Shown here: positions 1-8,910 of the stretch, piece after piece
How the letters are laid out: the number at the start of each line of letters is the position of its first letter
Position numbering within the stretch: position 1 is the first letter of the stretch
NCBI RefSeq assembly: GCF_001420695.1
Contig: NZ_LJJB01000007.1
Location: 1,854,991 to 1,918,990 of the forward strand
Length of the DNA: 64,000 bases
Source: Brevibacillus choshinensis
GTDB taxonomy: Bacteria > Bacillota > Bacilli > Brevibacillales > Brevibacillaceae
Direction of reading: 5' to 3'
Notes under the pieces: model-generated
What the model saw: only the letters and a program-made list of their open reading frames with translations
Databases searched by the model: none
Told to the model about the DNA's origin: nothing
Made by a program: the position numbers and the translations under genes

Positions 1-2
1 AG

Positions 3-1283
3 AAAGAAGGAATCGTGGAAGAAATCATATCTTCTATGGAGTTTGAGAGGAAATCTGATCTCAGCGAGTTGCCCGAGGCTTTAGTTCAAGGAAAAGGAAT
101 ATTGTTATTTGATGGCTCAGCAGAAGCTTTTGTAATCGGAGTCGCGGCAAGTTATAAACGGAGTATCACGGAGCCGGTGAACGAAGCAGTTGTTCGCGGC
201 GCTCATGAAGGCTTTATTGAGCACCTCATCACGAATCTGTATCTGGTACGAAAGCGTATTGAAAATCCGAACCTGGTCACTCGCTATTACCAGGTCGGAA
301 AGGAAGCAAAAGCAAAATTGGCCCTTCTATATATGCAGGATCTGGCCAATCCGGATCTGGTTAAAGAGGTAGATTCGAGACTTGGTTCCATTGCGATGGA
401 CACCATCTTCTCACCTGGATTTATTGCCGAACTGATAGAAGACAACCCATTTTCTCTTTTTCCGCAAATCTTATTTACGGAAAGACCGGATCGGGCAGTA
501 GCTCATCTCATGGAAGGCCGTGTTGTTATCTTATCTAACGAAGATCCGTCTGCGTTGATTTTGCCTGTGACTTTCTTTGCTTTTTATCAAAGCCCAGATG
601 ATTATCAAAGCAGGTGGGTTGTCGGGTCGTTCGTCCGATTGATTCGCTTGATTAGCTTTATCACCTCTTTTCTAGTACCTGCTCTTTATATTGCCGTTGT
701 CGGCTTTCATCCCGAAATTCTTCCTTCCAATTTGATCTTTACCGTAAAAAGCACTATAGACAGAGTTCCATTTCCACCGATTGTAGAGGCCTTTATCATG
801 CAGATTACATTAGAGGTGCTGCGTGAAGCAGGGGTTCGTTTGCCTAGCCGGGTAGGTCAAACCATCGGCATTGTTGGCGGTTTAGTCATTGGTGAATCGG
901 TCGTGCGAGCTGGATTGGTTTCTTATTCCATGGTTATCGTTGTCGCCTTAACCGCGATTTCGTCATTTGTTGCCCCGTCTAACGAAATAAGTTCGGTGTC
1001 TCGTATACTGGGCTTCCCACTCATGATCCTAGCCGCAATGTTCGGTTTGATCGGGATCATGTTTGGCTTGCTGATTCTTTTAATCCATTTATGTAAATTA
1101 GAGTGTTTTGGTACACCCTATTTTGCGCCGGTGATGCCTCTTCGAATCAAAGATTTGAAGGATACCATTACTCGTTTTCCAATCTGGAAATTGAATCAGC
1201 GCCCCCATGACCCGCATCCAAAACGGTTGAAACAAGAAAGATATTCAAGGGGGTGGGAAAATGAAGATCCCGGAAAAGAGTAG
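3..1283 (+). CDS. Spore germination protein, GerA/GerKA family (5' end outside window)
   Basis: A-subunit of a nutrient germinant receptor in the spore inner membrane. The reading frame is open to the left edge (K-E-G-I-V precedes the first possible GTG at 15) and the protein is shorter than the usual 480-500 residues, so about 60 N-terminal residues probably lie upstream. A soluble N-terminal domain runs to about residue 205. It is followed by several hydrophobic segments containing the family's conserved block (PFPPIVEAF, then LREAGVRLP, then GIVGGLVIGES). The 3' end overlaps the next gene by 23 bp, as is common in gerA-type operons. Family assignment is firm; which nutrient is sensed cannot be read from sequence. 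Confidence 0.95.
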   Translation, partial: KEGIVEEIISSMEFERKSDLSELPEALVQGKGILLFDGSAEAFVIGVAASYKRSITEPVNEAVVRGAHEGFIEHLITNLYLVRKRIENPNLVTRYYQVGKEAKAKLALLYMQDLANPDLVKEVDSRLGSIAMDTIFSPGFIAELIEDNPFSLFPQILFTERPDRAVAHLMEGRVVILSNEDPSALILPVTFFAFYQSPDDYQSRWVVGSFVRLIRLISFITSFLVPALYIAVVGFHPEILPSNLIFTVKSTIDRVPFPPIVEAFIMQITLEVLREAGVRLPSRVGQTIGIVGGLVIGESVVRAGLVSYSMVIVVALTAISSFVAPSNEISSVSRILGFPLMILAAMFGLIGIMFGLLILLIHLCKLECFGTPYFAPVMPLRIKDLKDTITRFPIWKLNQRPHDPHPKRLKQERYSRGWENEDPGKE

Positions 1284-2358
1284 AATTACTCAAGGGCAGC
1301 TCATGTTTTTTGTAATACAGACTCAAGTGGGGGTTGGAATTTTATCTCTTCCTCATAAAATGCAGGCAACTGCTAAGGGAGGAGGGTGGATCTCTACATT
1401 AATCGCTGGATTGGTCGTACAAGTAATTATTTTGATTCTTTGGGCTCTTTGCAGACGGTTTCCTTCCGATACGATATACAGTTTCTTGCCGAAAATCACC
1501 GGCAAGCTTATAGGGAATCTGCTTGGGTTAGCTTATATTGGCTATTTCCTGACCTCTGCGGGCATGATTTTAGGCTTGTTTGCCGATGTCGTGGGAAAGT
1601 GGGTGCTCCAAACAACTCCAAGATGGGCATTATTACTTCTCACCCTTCTTACCTGTATATATTTGGTTAAAGAACACATTAGAGTAATTGCCAGACTATT
1701 TGTCATTTCCTCGTTTACCATCATTGTGATGGTGATACTATCCTTGTTCGGTTATGCCCATGCGAATTTTACTTATCTATTTCCGATAATGGAAGCTGGA
1801 TGGTGGAATATCATTAAAGCTGCGAATGAGGCATTATTTCCTTTAATCGGCTACGAAGTTATATTAGTCATTTACCCTTTTGTTGAAGGGAAAAGCGGTG
1901 GGAAATTAAAGGCAGCATCGTTAGGTAATTTGTTGATTTCCATTTTTTACACATTTGAGGTGTTCACCAGTTTAGTTATTTTTAGCCCAGCGGTTATGCC
2001 CGCCGTTTCGGAACCTCTCCTCTACATGCTGAAAGGATTTTCCTTCCAGATCATTCAACGGATCGATTTAATCTTTTTATCTTTATGGATTTTTATTGTT
2101 AGCACTGCCACTGTTTCGTGGCTTTACATGGCAACGGTAGGTTTGGGTCACTTCTTTCACGGTGGTGAACATAAAAAGGCGGTCTTCTATGCTGTTTTCA
2201 TTGTTTTTATTCTCGCTCTGATATCACAAGATCCGTCGATCAGTGACCTCTACGATCGAGTGATTAAGATTTCTCATTATGCGTTTGTGGTGGTTCTTCC
2301 TTTGATCCTGCTCGTCTTTTCGTATCTGTCAAGTAAAAGGAGGGCGTTGGTAAGATGA
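1261..2358 (+). CDS. Spore germination protein, GerB/GerKB family (APC-type permease)
   Basis: B-subunit of the same germinant receptor, 365 residues, an integral membrane protein of the GerAB/amino acid permease superfamily with about ten hydrophobic segments. It opens with the typical ITQGQLMFFVIQTQVGVGIL region, where the small-residue GVGIL turn forms part of the ligand site in the family. The start follows AAGGGGGTGGG and lies inside the A-subunit gene. The stop overlaps the C-subunit start by 4 bp (ATGA), indicating translational coupling. The full length is intact. Confidence 0.95.
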   Translation: MKIPEKSRITQGQLMFFVIQTQVGVGILSLPHKMQATAKGGGWISTLIAGLVVQVIILILWALCRRFPSDTIYSFLPKITGKLIGNLLGLAYIGYFLTSAGMILGLFADVVGKWVLQTTPRWALLLLTLLTCIYLVKEHIRVIARLFVISSFTIIVMVILSLFGYAHANFTYLFPIMEAGWWNIIKAANEALFPLIGYEVILVIYPFVEGKSGGKLKAASLGNLLISIFYTFEVFTSLVIFSPAVMPAVSEPLLYMLKGFSFQIIQRIDLIFLSLWIFIVSTATVSWLYMATVGLGHFFHGGEHKKAVFYAVFIVFILALISQDPSISDLYDRVIKISHYAFVVVLPLILLVFSYLSSKRRALVR

Positions 2359-3476
2359 AAAAGATCGGTATGTTGAGCGCGGCTCTTGCTGTTCTCCTCT
2401 TGATAACCGGGTGCTGGGACCAAGATCTTTTAAAAGACGCTCGTTTGCTTTATGGAGGAGGGTTCGATCTCGCGCCGAATGGAAAACTGTTATCCACCTT
2501 TGTCATACGGGACGTGCCCGAGAACGAACAACAGAGTCCTAAAAACGATATTATTTACGGGGTTGGCAATACGCCAAAGCAAGCCCGCGATAGAGCAGAT
2601 GATCAAATATCCAGGCTGCTTCGTACCTACAGAAATCGGATTGTTCTCATTGGAGAAGAGTTGGCAAAACAAGATATTTATCCGATCCTCGATATTTTTT
2701 ACCGTGATCCCAAGAGTGCATTAAATGCGAGGATCGGAGTGACGCAAGGAAAGGCGACCGACATGCTTTCCCTTAAAAAAATTGGGAATGTCTTAATCGC
2801 AGAAGAAATTGATGAATTAATCAAGAGCAAAGAAGAGACTACAACCGTCCCACGGGTTACCCTTGAAACGATTTACCCCGTCATGAAGGATCCCGGAGAG
2901 GATTTTGTTCTTCCATACCTCATGCAGAAAGGGAACCGAGTGGAGATTTCTCGTGTCGCCATGTTTCATGATCAACGATTGACAGGGATATTGAGCCCTG
3001 ATGAATCAACCATGTTCTTACTATTACAAGCCAGTAAGGGGAAAGTGGCGAAATTCACACATAAAATAAGTAACAAAAAAGGCCAGCAAAAAGCCTTTAA
3101 TTATTTGACTTTTAATGTAGATAAATCGAAACGAAAGATGAACGTGTTGATTCAACCAGACGATCAAATTACGGTTAAGCTGGATTTGAAGTGGAAAGTA
3201 AGTATCGATGAATATCCCAAGGACAAGTTAGACGATAAAAAAATGGTTGCCCGTTTAAACCAACTTCTATCTAAAGAAATGACTGATTTAGCTAAAAAAA
3301 CGCTAAAAAAAATGCAAGATGCCCGCTGCGACGGTTTAGGTATCGCCAGGCAGCTCATGGCGTTCCAGCCTGATATTTGGATGAAGCAAAAGGAAGAATG
3401 GGGGAGCCATTATCAAAAAGTGAACTTTGATCCCGACATTCAGGTGGAAATTTGGAAAAAAGGGATTATTAACTAA
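2355..3476 (+). CDS. Spore germination lipoprotein, GerC/GerKC family
   Basis: C-subunit of the germinant receptor, 373 residues, a lipoprotein on the outer face of the spore inner membrane. The signal peptide ends in lipobox I-T-G-C with Cys20 as the lipidation site, followed by WDQ as in most family members. The rest matches the Ger(x)C fold (GVGNTPKQARDRADDQISR, then ALNARIGVT) and ends in the usual charged IEIWKKGIIN-like tail. It is preceded by AAGGAGG. Immediately after the TAA the same frame continues as chemotaxis-receptor sequence, so the junction downstream of this gene is a rearrangement point. Confidence 0.95.
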   Translation: MKKIGMLSAALAVLLLITGCWDQDLLKDARLLYGGGFDLAPNGKLLSTFVIRDVPENEQQSPKNDIIYGVGNTPKQARDRADDQISRLLRTYRNRIVLIGEELAKQDIYPILDIFYRDPKSALNARIGVTQGKATDMLSLKKIGNVLIAEEIDELIKSKEETTTVPRVTLETIYPVMKDPGEDFVLPYLMQKGNRVEISRVAMFHDQRLTGILSPDESTMFLLLQASKGKVAKFTHKISNKKGQQKAFNYLTFNVDKSKRKMNVLIQPDDQITVKLDLKWKVSIDEYPKDKLDDKKMVARLNQLLSKEMTDLAKKTLKKMQDARCDGLGIARQLMAFQPDIWMKQKEEWGSHYQKVNFDPDIQVEIWKKGIIN

Positions 3477-3857
3477 CTGGTTGGGACCATTACCGATCAT
3501 ACCCATCATGTCGTGGAGTCGATGGGTATGGGCGTCAAGGAAGTCAATGAAGGCATCCGAGTCGTACATGACGTAGGTAAAATTTTTGAGGAAATTAGAT
3601 ATAACATTGATGAGGTTTCTAATCAAATTCAAGGAATAACAGCTGCTTGCCAGCAAATCGCCGCGAACACGGAACAAGTTGTACATTCCGTTGAGGAACT
3701 TTCAGAAGAGTCTAAGGCTGTTGTTGCAGATTCACAAAATGTGTCGTCTGCTGCGGAGGAACAACTTGCGACGGTGGAAGAGATCGCCTCGTCGGCCTCA
3801 TCTTTGTCTAGTATGGCTGAGAACTTTCAAGATTTAGTTGCTAAGTTTAAGGCGTAA
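3477..3857 (+). pseudogene. Methyl-accepting chemotaxis protein, C-terminal remnant
   Basis: The frame from 3477 encodes only the distal arm of an MCP cytoplasmic signalling domain: VNEGIRVVHDVGKIFEEI, then AANTEQV, the methylation-helix-like SAAEEQLATVEEIASSA, and the terminal LQDLVAKFKA-type end. A complete receptor has about 500-650 residues with a sensor, membrane segments and HAMP; only about 125 residues remain. The similarity extends upstream of the first start codon (GTG at 3513) to the codon directly after the gerC-type stop, so no start or ribosome site of its own is evident. Read as a deletion remnant; a short translated product from 3513 is possible but unlikely to function. Confidence 0.85.
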
Positions 3858-3955
3858 TTTGTCTAAAGGGTTGTTTTATAGTGAAAAGGAAAAGAACATC
3901 TGAATTGAAAGATCGATTAAGGAACTGTTGAGTAATAATAAGTTATTCCGTTAAA

Positions 3956-4708
3956 GGGCCAGATTGTTGAAGAAGCTTTTTGAACGGGGCAGATTCGTAT
4001 GGAAAATTAGTTTAACGATAATTGTGAATTTTGCTGTAAAATAAACAAAGATAAAATTAAAAAAGGGGAATCCCATATGAATAAAAGACAGTGGAGAGTA
4101 GGAATTTTTTTATTTGATGATGTAGAGGTTTTAGATTTTGCAGGTCCATTTGAAGTTTTTTCTGTCACAGAATTAGAAAATGGTCATCAGCCATTTGTAG
4201 TAGAAACAGTATCAGAAAAAGGGAACATAGTAATTGCTTGTAATGGGTTAAAGGTACAGCCAGATTACAGTTTTGATACTATACCTAAATTTGATATTTT
4301 AATTATCCCTGGTGGTCTAGGTGCTAGGGAACGAGAAATACATAATGACAATGTAATAAAGTGGATTACAAATCAAATGAAAACGGTGCAACTAATGACA
4401 TCTGTATGTACGGGTGCTTTACTATTAGCAAAGGCTGGTTTACTTCAAGGTAAAATGGCAACGACTCATTGGGCAAGTCTTGAAAGATTAGAAAAAGAAT
4501 TTCCACATGTCGAAGTACAACGGGAAGTTAAATTTGTTGATGAAGGCAATATAATTACGTCAGGTGGAATTTCAGCAGGTATCAATATGTCATTTCATAT
4601 TGTGAAACGATTATTAGGTTCTGACGTTGCTCGGGAAACTGCTAAAATTATGGAATATGATATTGTTATTTAAATCATTATTGAACAAACGGGCGCGATT
4701 GTTGAAGA
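3956..4708. repeat. Short direct repeat flanking the DJ-1/PfpI gene
   Basis: Two near-identical 18-bp copies, GGGCnnGATTGTTGAAGA, lie at 3956-3973 and 4691-4708, on either side of the AT-rich gene at 4077-4673. They match at 16 of 18 positions. They may be boundary or intergenic repeats carried with the gene; no transposase is associated. Confidence 0.5.
4077..4673 (+). CDS. DJ-1/PfpI family protein (isonitrile hydratase-like)
   Basis: A 198-residue class I glutamine-amidotransferase-like protein. The nucleophile elbow is V-C-T-G-A-L-L with Cys111, preceded by the I-I-P-G-G loop (76-80) and followed by T-T-H-W (129-132), a combination typical of the isonitrile hydratase/ThiJ-type branch. The helix-turn-helix domain found in AraC-type relatives is absent, so an enzymatic or stress role is more likely than transcriptional regulation. 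Good ribosome site (AAGGGGAA). Base composition is clearly more AT-rich than in the neighbours and short repeats flank the gene, suggesting recent transfer. The actual substrate is unknown. Confidence 0.85.
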   Translation: MNKRQWRVGIFLFDDVEVLDFAGPFEVFSVTELENGHQPFVVETVSEKGNIVIACNGLKVQPDYSFDTIPKFDILIIPGGLGAREREIHNDNVIKWITNQMKTVQLMTSVCTGALLLAKAGLLQGKMATTHWASLERLEKEFPHVEVQREVKFVDEGNIITSGGISAGINMSFHIVKRLLGSDVARETAKIMEYDIVI

Positions 4709-4795
4709 TCGAAGTTAGAAAATGATTAAACTTTTTATAAAAACATAACTTAAAACTGCTAGAATAGAATCCATTTTGATCAATCTTTTCTTAAA

Positions 4796-5441
4796 ATGGA
4801 TTCTTCTTATTTACCGATAACTGCGGGCTTTTGCATCGCCGGAAGATGTCTATCCAGAAACGGTACAAGACAACCGCAAGTTCCCATGATCGTACACAAC
4901 TCGATGAACTGGTCGATCAGTCTGGCATCGCGTATGTATTTGACCGGGGGTTACAACGACAGTGCAAAGTTTGATGAGTATTGCCAACAAGGTATTTTCT
5001 TCGTCACCCGCGCGAAAAAGAATGCATCGATTCAGTATATATGAGATCGATCTATTCGCAAAAATAGTGCGATTACAAGAGATTGTTTCGTGGAAATGGG
5101 GACAACGCAAAAGCGAATGCGCCATCTTCTTCGCATCGTCGAAACCACGGATTCAGAAGGCCCCCCCTTGTGTTGATCACAAATCGGTGGGATTTGTCGG
5201 CAGGAGAGATTAGCGCCATGTACCGCAGTCGGTGGGTCATCGAAATTTTCTTTAAATGGCTCAAACAACATGTGAGGATTACCTAGTCGTTTTACGGAAA
5301 AAGGGAAGAAGCCGTCCTGAATCAGGTTTTGTCGCTCTGATCGCCTATTGTTTGCTTTTGCTGGCCAAAATCTATTCGAATAGTAAAGGAAGTTTGTATC
5401 TGTTCAAAGCACTCCGAATAAGTTTCCATTTTAATCTATAA
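4796..5441 (+). pseudogene. Decayed IS4-type transposase
   Basis: Pieces of a DDE transposase occur in successive frames: GYNDSAKFDEYCQQGIFFVT around 4950-5020, LVLITNRWDLSAGEISAMYR around 5165-5230, then the signature YRSRWVIEIFFKWLKQH (Y-(2)-R-(3)-E-(6)-K) at about 5221-5272, and a C-terminal hydrophobic stretch to 5441. Stops and frameshifts separate the pieces (for example TGA at 5042 and TAG at 5284), and the N-terminal third is missing. I could not identify terminal inverted repeats. The element is dead. Confidence 0.85.
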
Positions 5442-5444
5442 TTG

Positions 5445-5486
5445 AAAAAAGCCCGTAACATTTTCAAAAAAATGAAACAGGCTTTT
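5445..5486 (-). terminator. Terminator of the BTAD-type regulator gene
   Basis: Inverted arms AAAAAGCCcGT and ACaGGCTTTT flank an A/T-rich loop. Read on the minus strand, the stem is followed by a T-run, just downstream of the minus-strand gene that ends at 5503. Confidence 0.65.
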
Positions 5487-5502
5487 CCTATTGCTTTGGA
5501 AG

Positions 5503-8196
5503 CTATAAAGATAGCTTCCGAACTGAAACCCCTAACTCCTGCTCCATATACCTCTGCCTCCGCTCGGACACCTTCCTCGCGCTAGAAACCAGTTGTGTTT
5601 GCAACAGCCGCTCAATAAACTCCTCGTACACATGATCCAGATAAGGGTCCTTCTCCAAGACCTTCTCATAGTACTTCATTCCGTTGGTATAATCCTTGCC
5701 ATCCCAATAATAGCGCGCAAGCTCCAACAAGCTATTCAGATAGAGCAGGCGCATCTTTTCTCGCTCGGCTTCAAGGTAGTCAACATAGGGATACTCTTCA
5801 AAAAAGTCCCCCTGGTATAGCTGTTCAGCCATCAGCAATCGCTCGATTCGATTCGACTGCGGCATGCCCGGCTGGTCAGAAAGCGTTTGCAAAAACTGCT
5901 CTGCATCGAGATCGATCTCTTGTGAGCAAAAGGTGTAATGCTCGCCCGACTGCATTAAGTATCGGGACTGTCGACCTGATTGCAGACCGGGTTCGAGCGC
6001 CTTTCTCAGAGAAGAGAGGGAGACGTAAAACTGGCTGTTGATGGACTGGAACGAGCCGTCTGGAAAGACCTGATCGAGGATTTGGTCTTTGACCAGCTTC
6101 CGATCCCGATGGGCAATAAAAAACAGCAGCAGCCGCAAGCTTGTTTTTCGAAGCAGCTTGATCGCCTCACCACCGTATTCGATTTCAAAGGTTCCCAAGG
6201 TGCGGAGCTTCAACTTTCTTGGTTGCTTTTCCACGACTTCAACAGATGGCTGATTTCTGCTGCGGAGCTTCTCCACTTCACTTTTCAGATAGAGATTGAG
6301 CTGGCGCGTCAGCTTCTCTTCCGCTTTTCCCAGATGGAACTGCGCTTCTTCAGCATGTCCAGCCGCCAGATAGGTAAGCCCCAGCTCCATGTAAATCCAG
6401 CCGATATCCGGCTCAATATCAAACCTGCTGGCGTGACTCAGGGCATCTTTTCCCCACTCAAATGCTTGTGCGTACTCACCCCGCAAACGCAGGAGCTTCA
6501 CCATCGAGCTGTACGGAAATACCTTTGAAGCCTCGTCACAGTGTCTGGAGATTTCAAGTGCCTGATGAATGAGCGGCTCGGCCATGTTCAGATCATTTTT
6601 CGTCAAATAGATTTCGGACAGGTTCCAGAGTGAATGCATCTGGGAGTAGGAGATGCGATGCTGCTCCGAATAAGACAGGCTTTGCTTGATATAATGGATG
6701 GCTTTGTCCAAATCGTTCATGAATCGGTAAACCTGGCCCAGCATGCTCAGGTTAAACGCGATCAGCCCGTAATTGTTGGTCGGCAAGCAAGCGTCCAGTG
6801 ACTCCAGAAAGTATTTCTTCGATTGAACCAAATCTCCGCGATAAAACTGGATATTGGCTAACCGATGCTGGAAATGGGCAATGGTCAGGGGATGAACCTG
6901 CTTGATGGCCGTCACCCTCGCCTCCAAAGGCTCAACAATCTCGTCCAGGACTGTAGCCGGAAGACAGCGGAACAAAAACAGACTGGTATTGTCGAGGGAA
7001 AGGTCCGGCGCAATCGTCTCCAGCCATCCGTCGATCAGCACCATAAACTGGTCGGGATGATAGCGATCGAGCATCTGCCGCATGACATTTGCACCGCGTA
7101 AATAGTCTTTACCGGAAATGTAATGGGCGAATGCATGGAAGAATTGGTATTTTTCCTCATAGATGTGAGCGAGCTTTAGATGGTAGGCATCGATTTCTTG
7201 CCGATCTGACTGCTTGATCAGCTTTTCGTACAGGAACATCCGAAATAGCTGGTGGTACTTGTAGGTGCCTTCCTCGGTCCGATAGATAAAGAGATGATGG
7301 TCGAGCAGATGATCCAGCATCCTTTTGGTGTGGTCCTCATCCAGAAAGAGATTGACGATGTCCACATGAAGCTCTGCCAGCAAGCTCGTTTTATAGAGAA
7401 AACTCTGAATCTCCTTTGGTTGAGACGCCAGCACTTCACTTCCCAGATAATCGTACAGATCGGGTATCCCTTTGAAATGGGCCCAAAAGCGGTAACGCTC
7501 GGAGTGAGTCATCTCTTTGATCAAGTCGTGGATCAATTGTATGCTGGCAATCCAGCCTTCTGTCCGGTTTACGATAAATTGAATCTCGTGCTCCTGCAAA
7601 TGAAGCTGATGCAGACTATTGAAGAAAAGGGTTGTTTCCTCGTTGCTGAAGGCGAGGTCACTTGCTTTTAGCTCTGCGAGATTTTGTTGCAGCTTTAGTT
7701 TGACGAGCGGTAGAGCGGGCCGCACTCGGCTCGTGATGATGTAGGTGATCGTTCTTGCGGATTGGAACAGCAGCTTTGTGATGATTTCCTGAATCTCCTC
7801 GCTCTGATCCAGCCATTGATAGTCATCCAGGACGATCAGCAGGCGCGTCGGCCAGGTGGAAAGCAGCGAGAGAAGCTGCTGCAGCTCCTCTTCGACCAGC
7901 TCAGGGTGGACGTAGGTATCCTTCTGTTCGAGTCCCATCACCTTGCTTAAACCCGCTTTTAAGTAGGAGAGAAACACATGCGGATAGCGATCCGTGTGTC
8001 CTACTTGATACCACACCGTGGGAATATCTTTTATTTTGACAAAGCTGGATACGAGTGTGGTCTTACCGTATCCGCCGTCACCCGTCAGACATATCAAAGA
8101 GCGCTCCAGATTTTTTTCTAGAAGAGAGAACAGCCTGTCTCGGACAAGATACGGAGAAAAATCTGGAATCGTCAGCTTGGATTCTATGATATTCAC
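5503..8196 (-). CDS. Large transcriptional activator: ATPase, TPR-like repeats and BTAD domain
   Basis: A MalT/STAND-like signal-transduction ATPase of about 897 residues. An N-terminal NTPase carries Walker A G-D-G-G-Y-G-K-T and a Walker B-type L-L-I-V-L-D-D. A central helical, TPR-like region of about 400 residues follows (for example QHRLANIQFYRGDLVQSKKY). The C-terminal part starts at about residue 690 with LRTLGTFEIEYGGEAIKLLR, a winged-helix (Trans_reg_C) half followed by a BTAD domain, as in SARP-type activators. The frame is open from 8232, but GTG at 8196 is preceded by GGAGGGG at 7 bp, so I take 8196. It is divergent from the cupin/dehydrogenase pair and probably activates it; the inducer is unknown. 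Confidence 0.85.
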   Translation of the reverse strand: MNIIESKLTIPDFSPYLVRDRLFSLLEKNLERSLICLTGDGGYGKTTLVSSFVKIKDIPTVWYQVGHTDRYPHVFLSYLKAGLSKVMGLEQKDTYVHPELVEEELQQLLSLLSTWPTRLLIVLDDYQWLDQSEEIQEIITKLLFQSARTITYIITSRVRPALPLVKLKLQQNLAELKASDLAFSNEETTLFFNSLHQLHLQEHEIQFIVNRTEGWIASIQLIHDLIKEMTHSERYRFWAHFKGIPDLYDYLGSEVLASQPKEIQSFLYKTSLLAELHVDIVNLFLDEDHTKRMLDHLLDHHLFIYRTEEGTYKYHQLFRMFLYEKLIKQSDRQEIDAYHLKLAHIYEEKYQFFHAFAHYISGKDYLRGANVMRQMLDRYHPDQFMVLIDGWLETIAPDLSLDNTSLFLFRCLPATVLDEIVEPLEARVTAIKQVHPLTIAHFQHRLANIQFYRGDLVQSKKYFLESLDACLPTNNYGLIAFNLSMLGQVYRFMNDLDKAIHYIKQSLSYSEQHRISYSQMHSLWNLSEIYLTKNDLNMAEPLIHQALEISRHCDEASKVFPYSSMVKLLRLRGEYAQAFEWGKDALSHASRFDIEPDIGWIYMELGLTYLAAGHAEEAQFHLGKAEEKLTRQLNLYLKSEVEKLRSRNQPSVEVVEKQPRKLKLRTLGTFEIEYGGEAIKLLRKTSLRLLLFFIAHRDRKLVKDQILDQVFPDGSFQSINSQFYVSLSSLRKALEPGLQSGRQSRYLMQSGEHYTFCSQEIDLDAEQFLQTLSDQPGMPQSNRIERLLMAEQLYQGDFFEEYPYVDYLEAEREKMRLLYLNSLLELARYYWDGKDYTNGMKYYEKVLEKDPYLDHVYEEFIERLLQTQLVSSARKVSERRQRYMEQELGVSVRKLSL

Positions 8197-8246
8197 ATTC
8201 ACGCCCCTCCAATCATCTAACGGAAAATTCAATAAAATACTGGCGC

Positions 8247-8287
8247 TTTGTTAGAAGTTCCCTGCTTTTTGTTAGAAACCAGTTAGG
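8247..8287 (+). promoter_or_regulatory. Direct-repeat operator candidate for the BTAD activator
   Basis: TTTGTTAGAA occurs at 8247-8256 and 8268-8277, and a third partial copy, GTTAGG, at 8282-8287. The GTTAG cores start at 8250, 8271 and 8282, offsets of 21 and 11 bp, i.e. helical repeats. SARP/BTAD activators are known to bind direct repeats with about 11-bp periodicity. A TATACT -10 lies at 8319-8324 with no recognisable -35, which fits an activator-dependent promoter for the cupin gene at 8377. Confidence 0.55.
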
Positions 8288-8376
8288 TTCGGCTGATACG
8301 ATGCATCTACGTTGGTTCTATACTAACACAAAAATAACGCAACCTGAATTTTTCGTTATATGAGGAGGAGAGGCAC

Positions 8377-8886
8377 ATGAAATTTAACCCGATGTATTGG
8401 ATGAAAAGCCCAGGCGATACACCAAAAGGAGATCATCGAGAGTTTATCAACCCGGATTGGATTCCCTGGACCGACTGGCTGATGCCTGGAACCCGATTCA
8501 AGCTGTTGTTTTGTGACCTTGTTTCTGGCCATTTCACGATGCTTTTACAGGTTGACGAAGGTGTGCAGGCCACACCTCATTGGCATGTCCACAACATTCA
8601 AGCCATTATTCTGGAGGGCGGCTTCTTCTATGAAGACGGGGATGACAAGGGGATGAGAGGCTACTACACGTGTGAAATGTCTGGTAATGTCCACAAGCCC
8701 TTTGCGCCAGAAGGCTGTCTGATGTTTGCTGTCTCGCATGGACCGATTGGCGGGTATACAGACGAGGGTGACCTGGTCGTGATGGCAGATGCCCGTCTCC
8801 ACTACTACATGGCTCGGGAGAACAATGCGATTGAGCATACGATGATCGTCGATTACAAGATCGGTTCGACGGAGCTGCAAACCTAA
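8377..8886 (+). CDS. Cupin-domain protein (dioxygenase-like)
   Basis: A 169-residue single-domain cupin. Metal ligands of cupin motif 1 are visible as PHWHVHN (His68, His70, with His72 nearby) with Glu80 following, and His106 in GNVHKPFAPEG as the motif 2 ligand. The layout resembles the ChrR-like and acetylacetone/dihydroxyacetophenone dioxygenase-type cupins, so oxidative C-C cleavage of a small ketone or aromatic is possible. It is preceded by GAGGAGGAG and lies 24 bp upstream of a butanediol-type dehydrogenase, so the two probably act on the same diketone/acetoin-like pathway. The substrate cannot be determined. Confidence 0.75.
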   Translation: MKFNPMYWMKSPGDTPKGDHREFINPDWIPWTDWLMPGTRFKLLFCDLVSGHFTMLLQVDEGVQATPHWHVHNIQAIILEGGFFYEDGDDKGMRGYYTCEMSGNVHKPFAPEGCLMFAVSHGPIGGYTDEGDLVVMADARLHYYMARENNAIEHTMIVDYKIGSTELQT

Positions 8887-8910
8887 GCTTGACTAACGGA
8901 GGAATGACAG

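Noticed and set aside
5593-8254. Several plus-strand open frames of 60-180 codons inside the BTAD regulator gene
   Set aside because: They are antisense to a convincing 897-residue protein, lack ribosome sites and show no family features.
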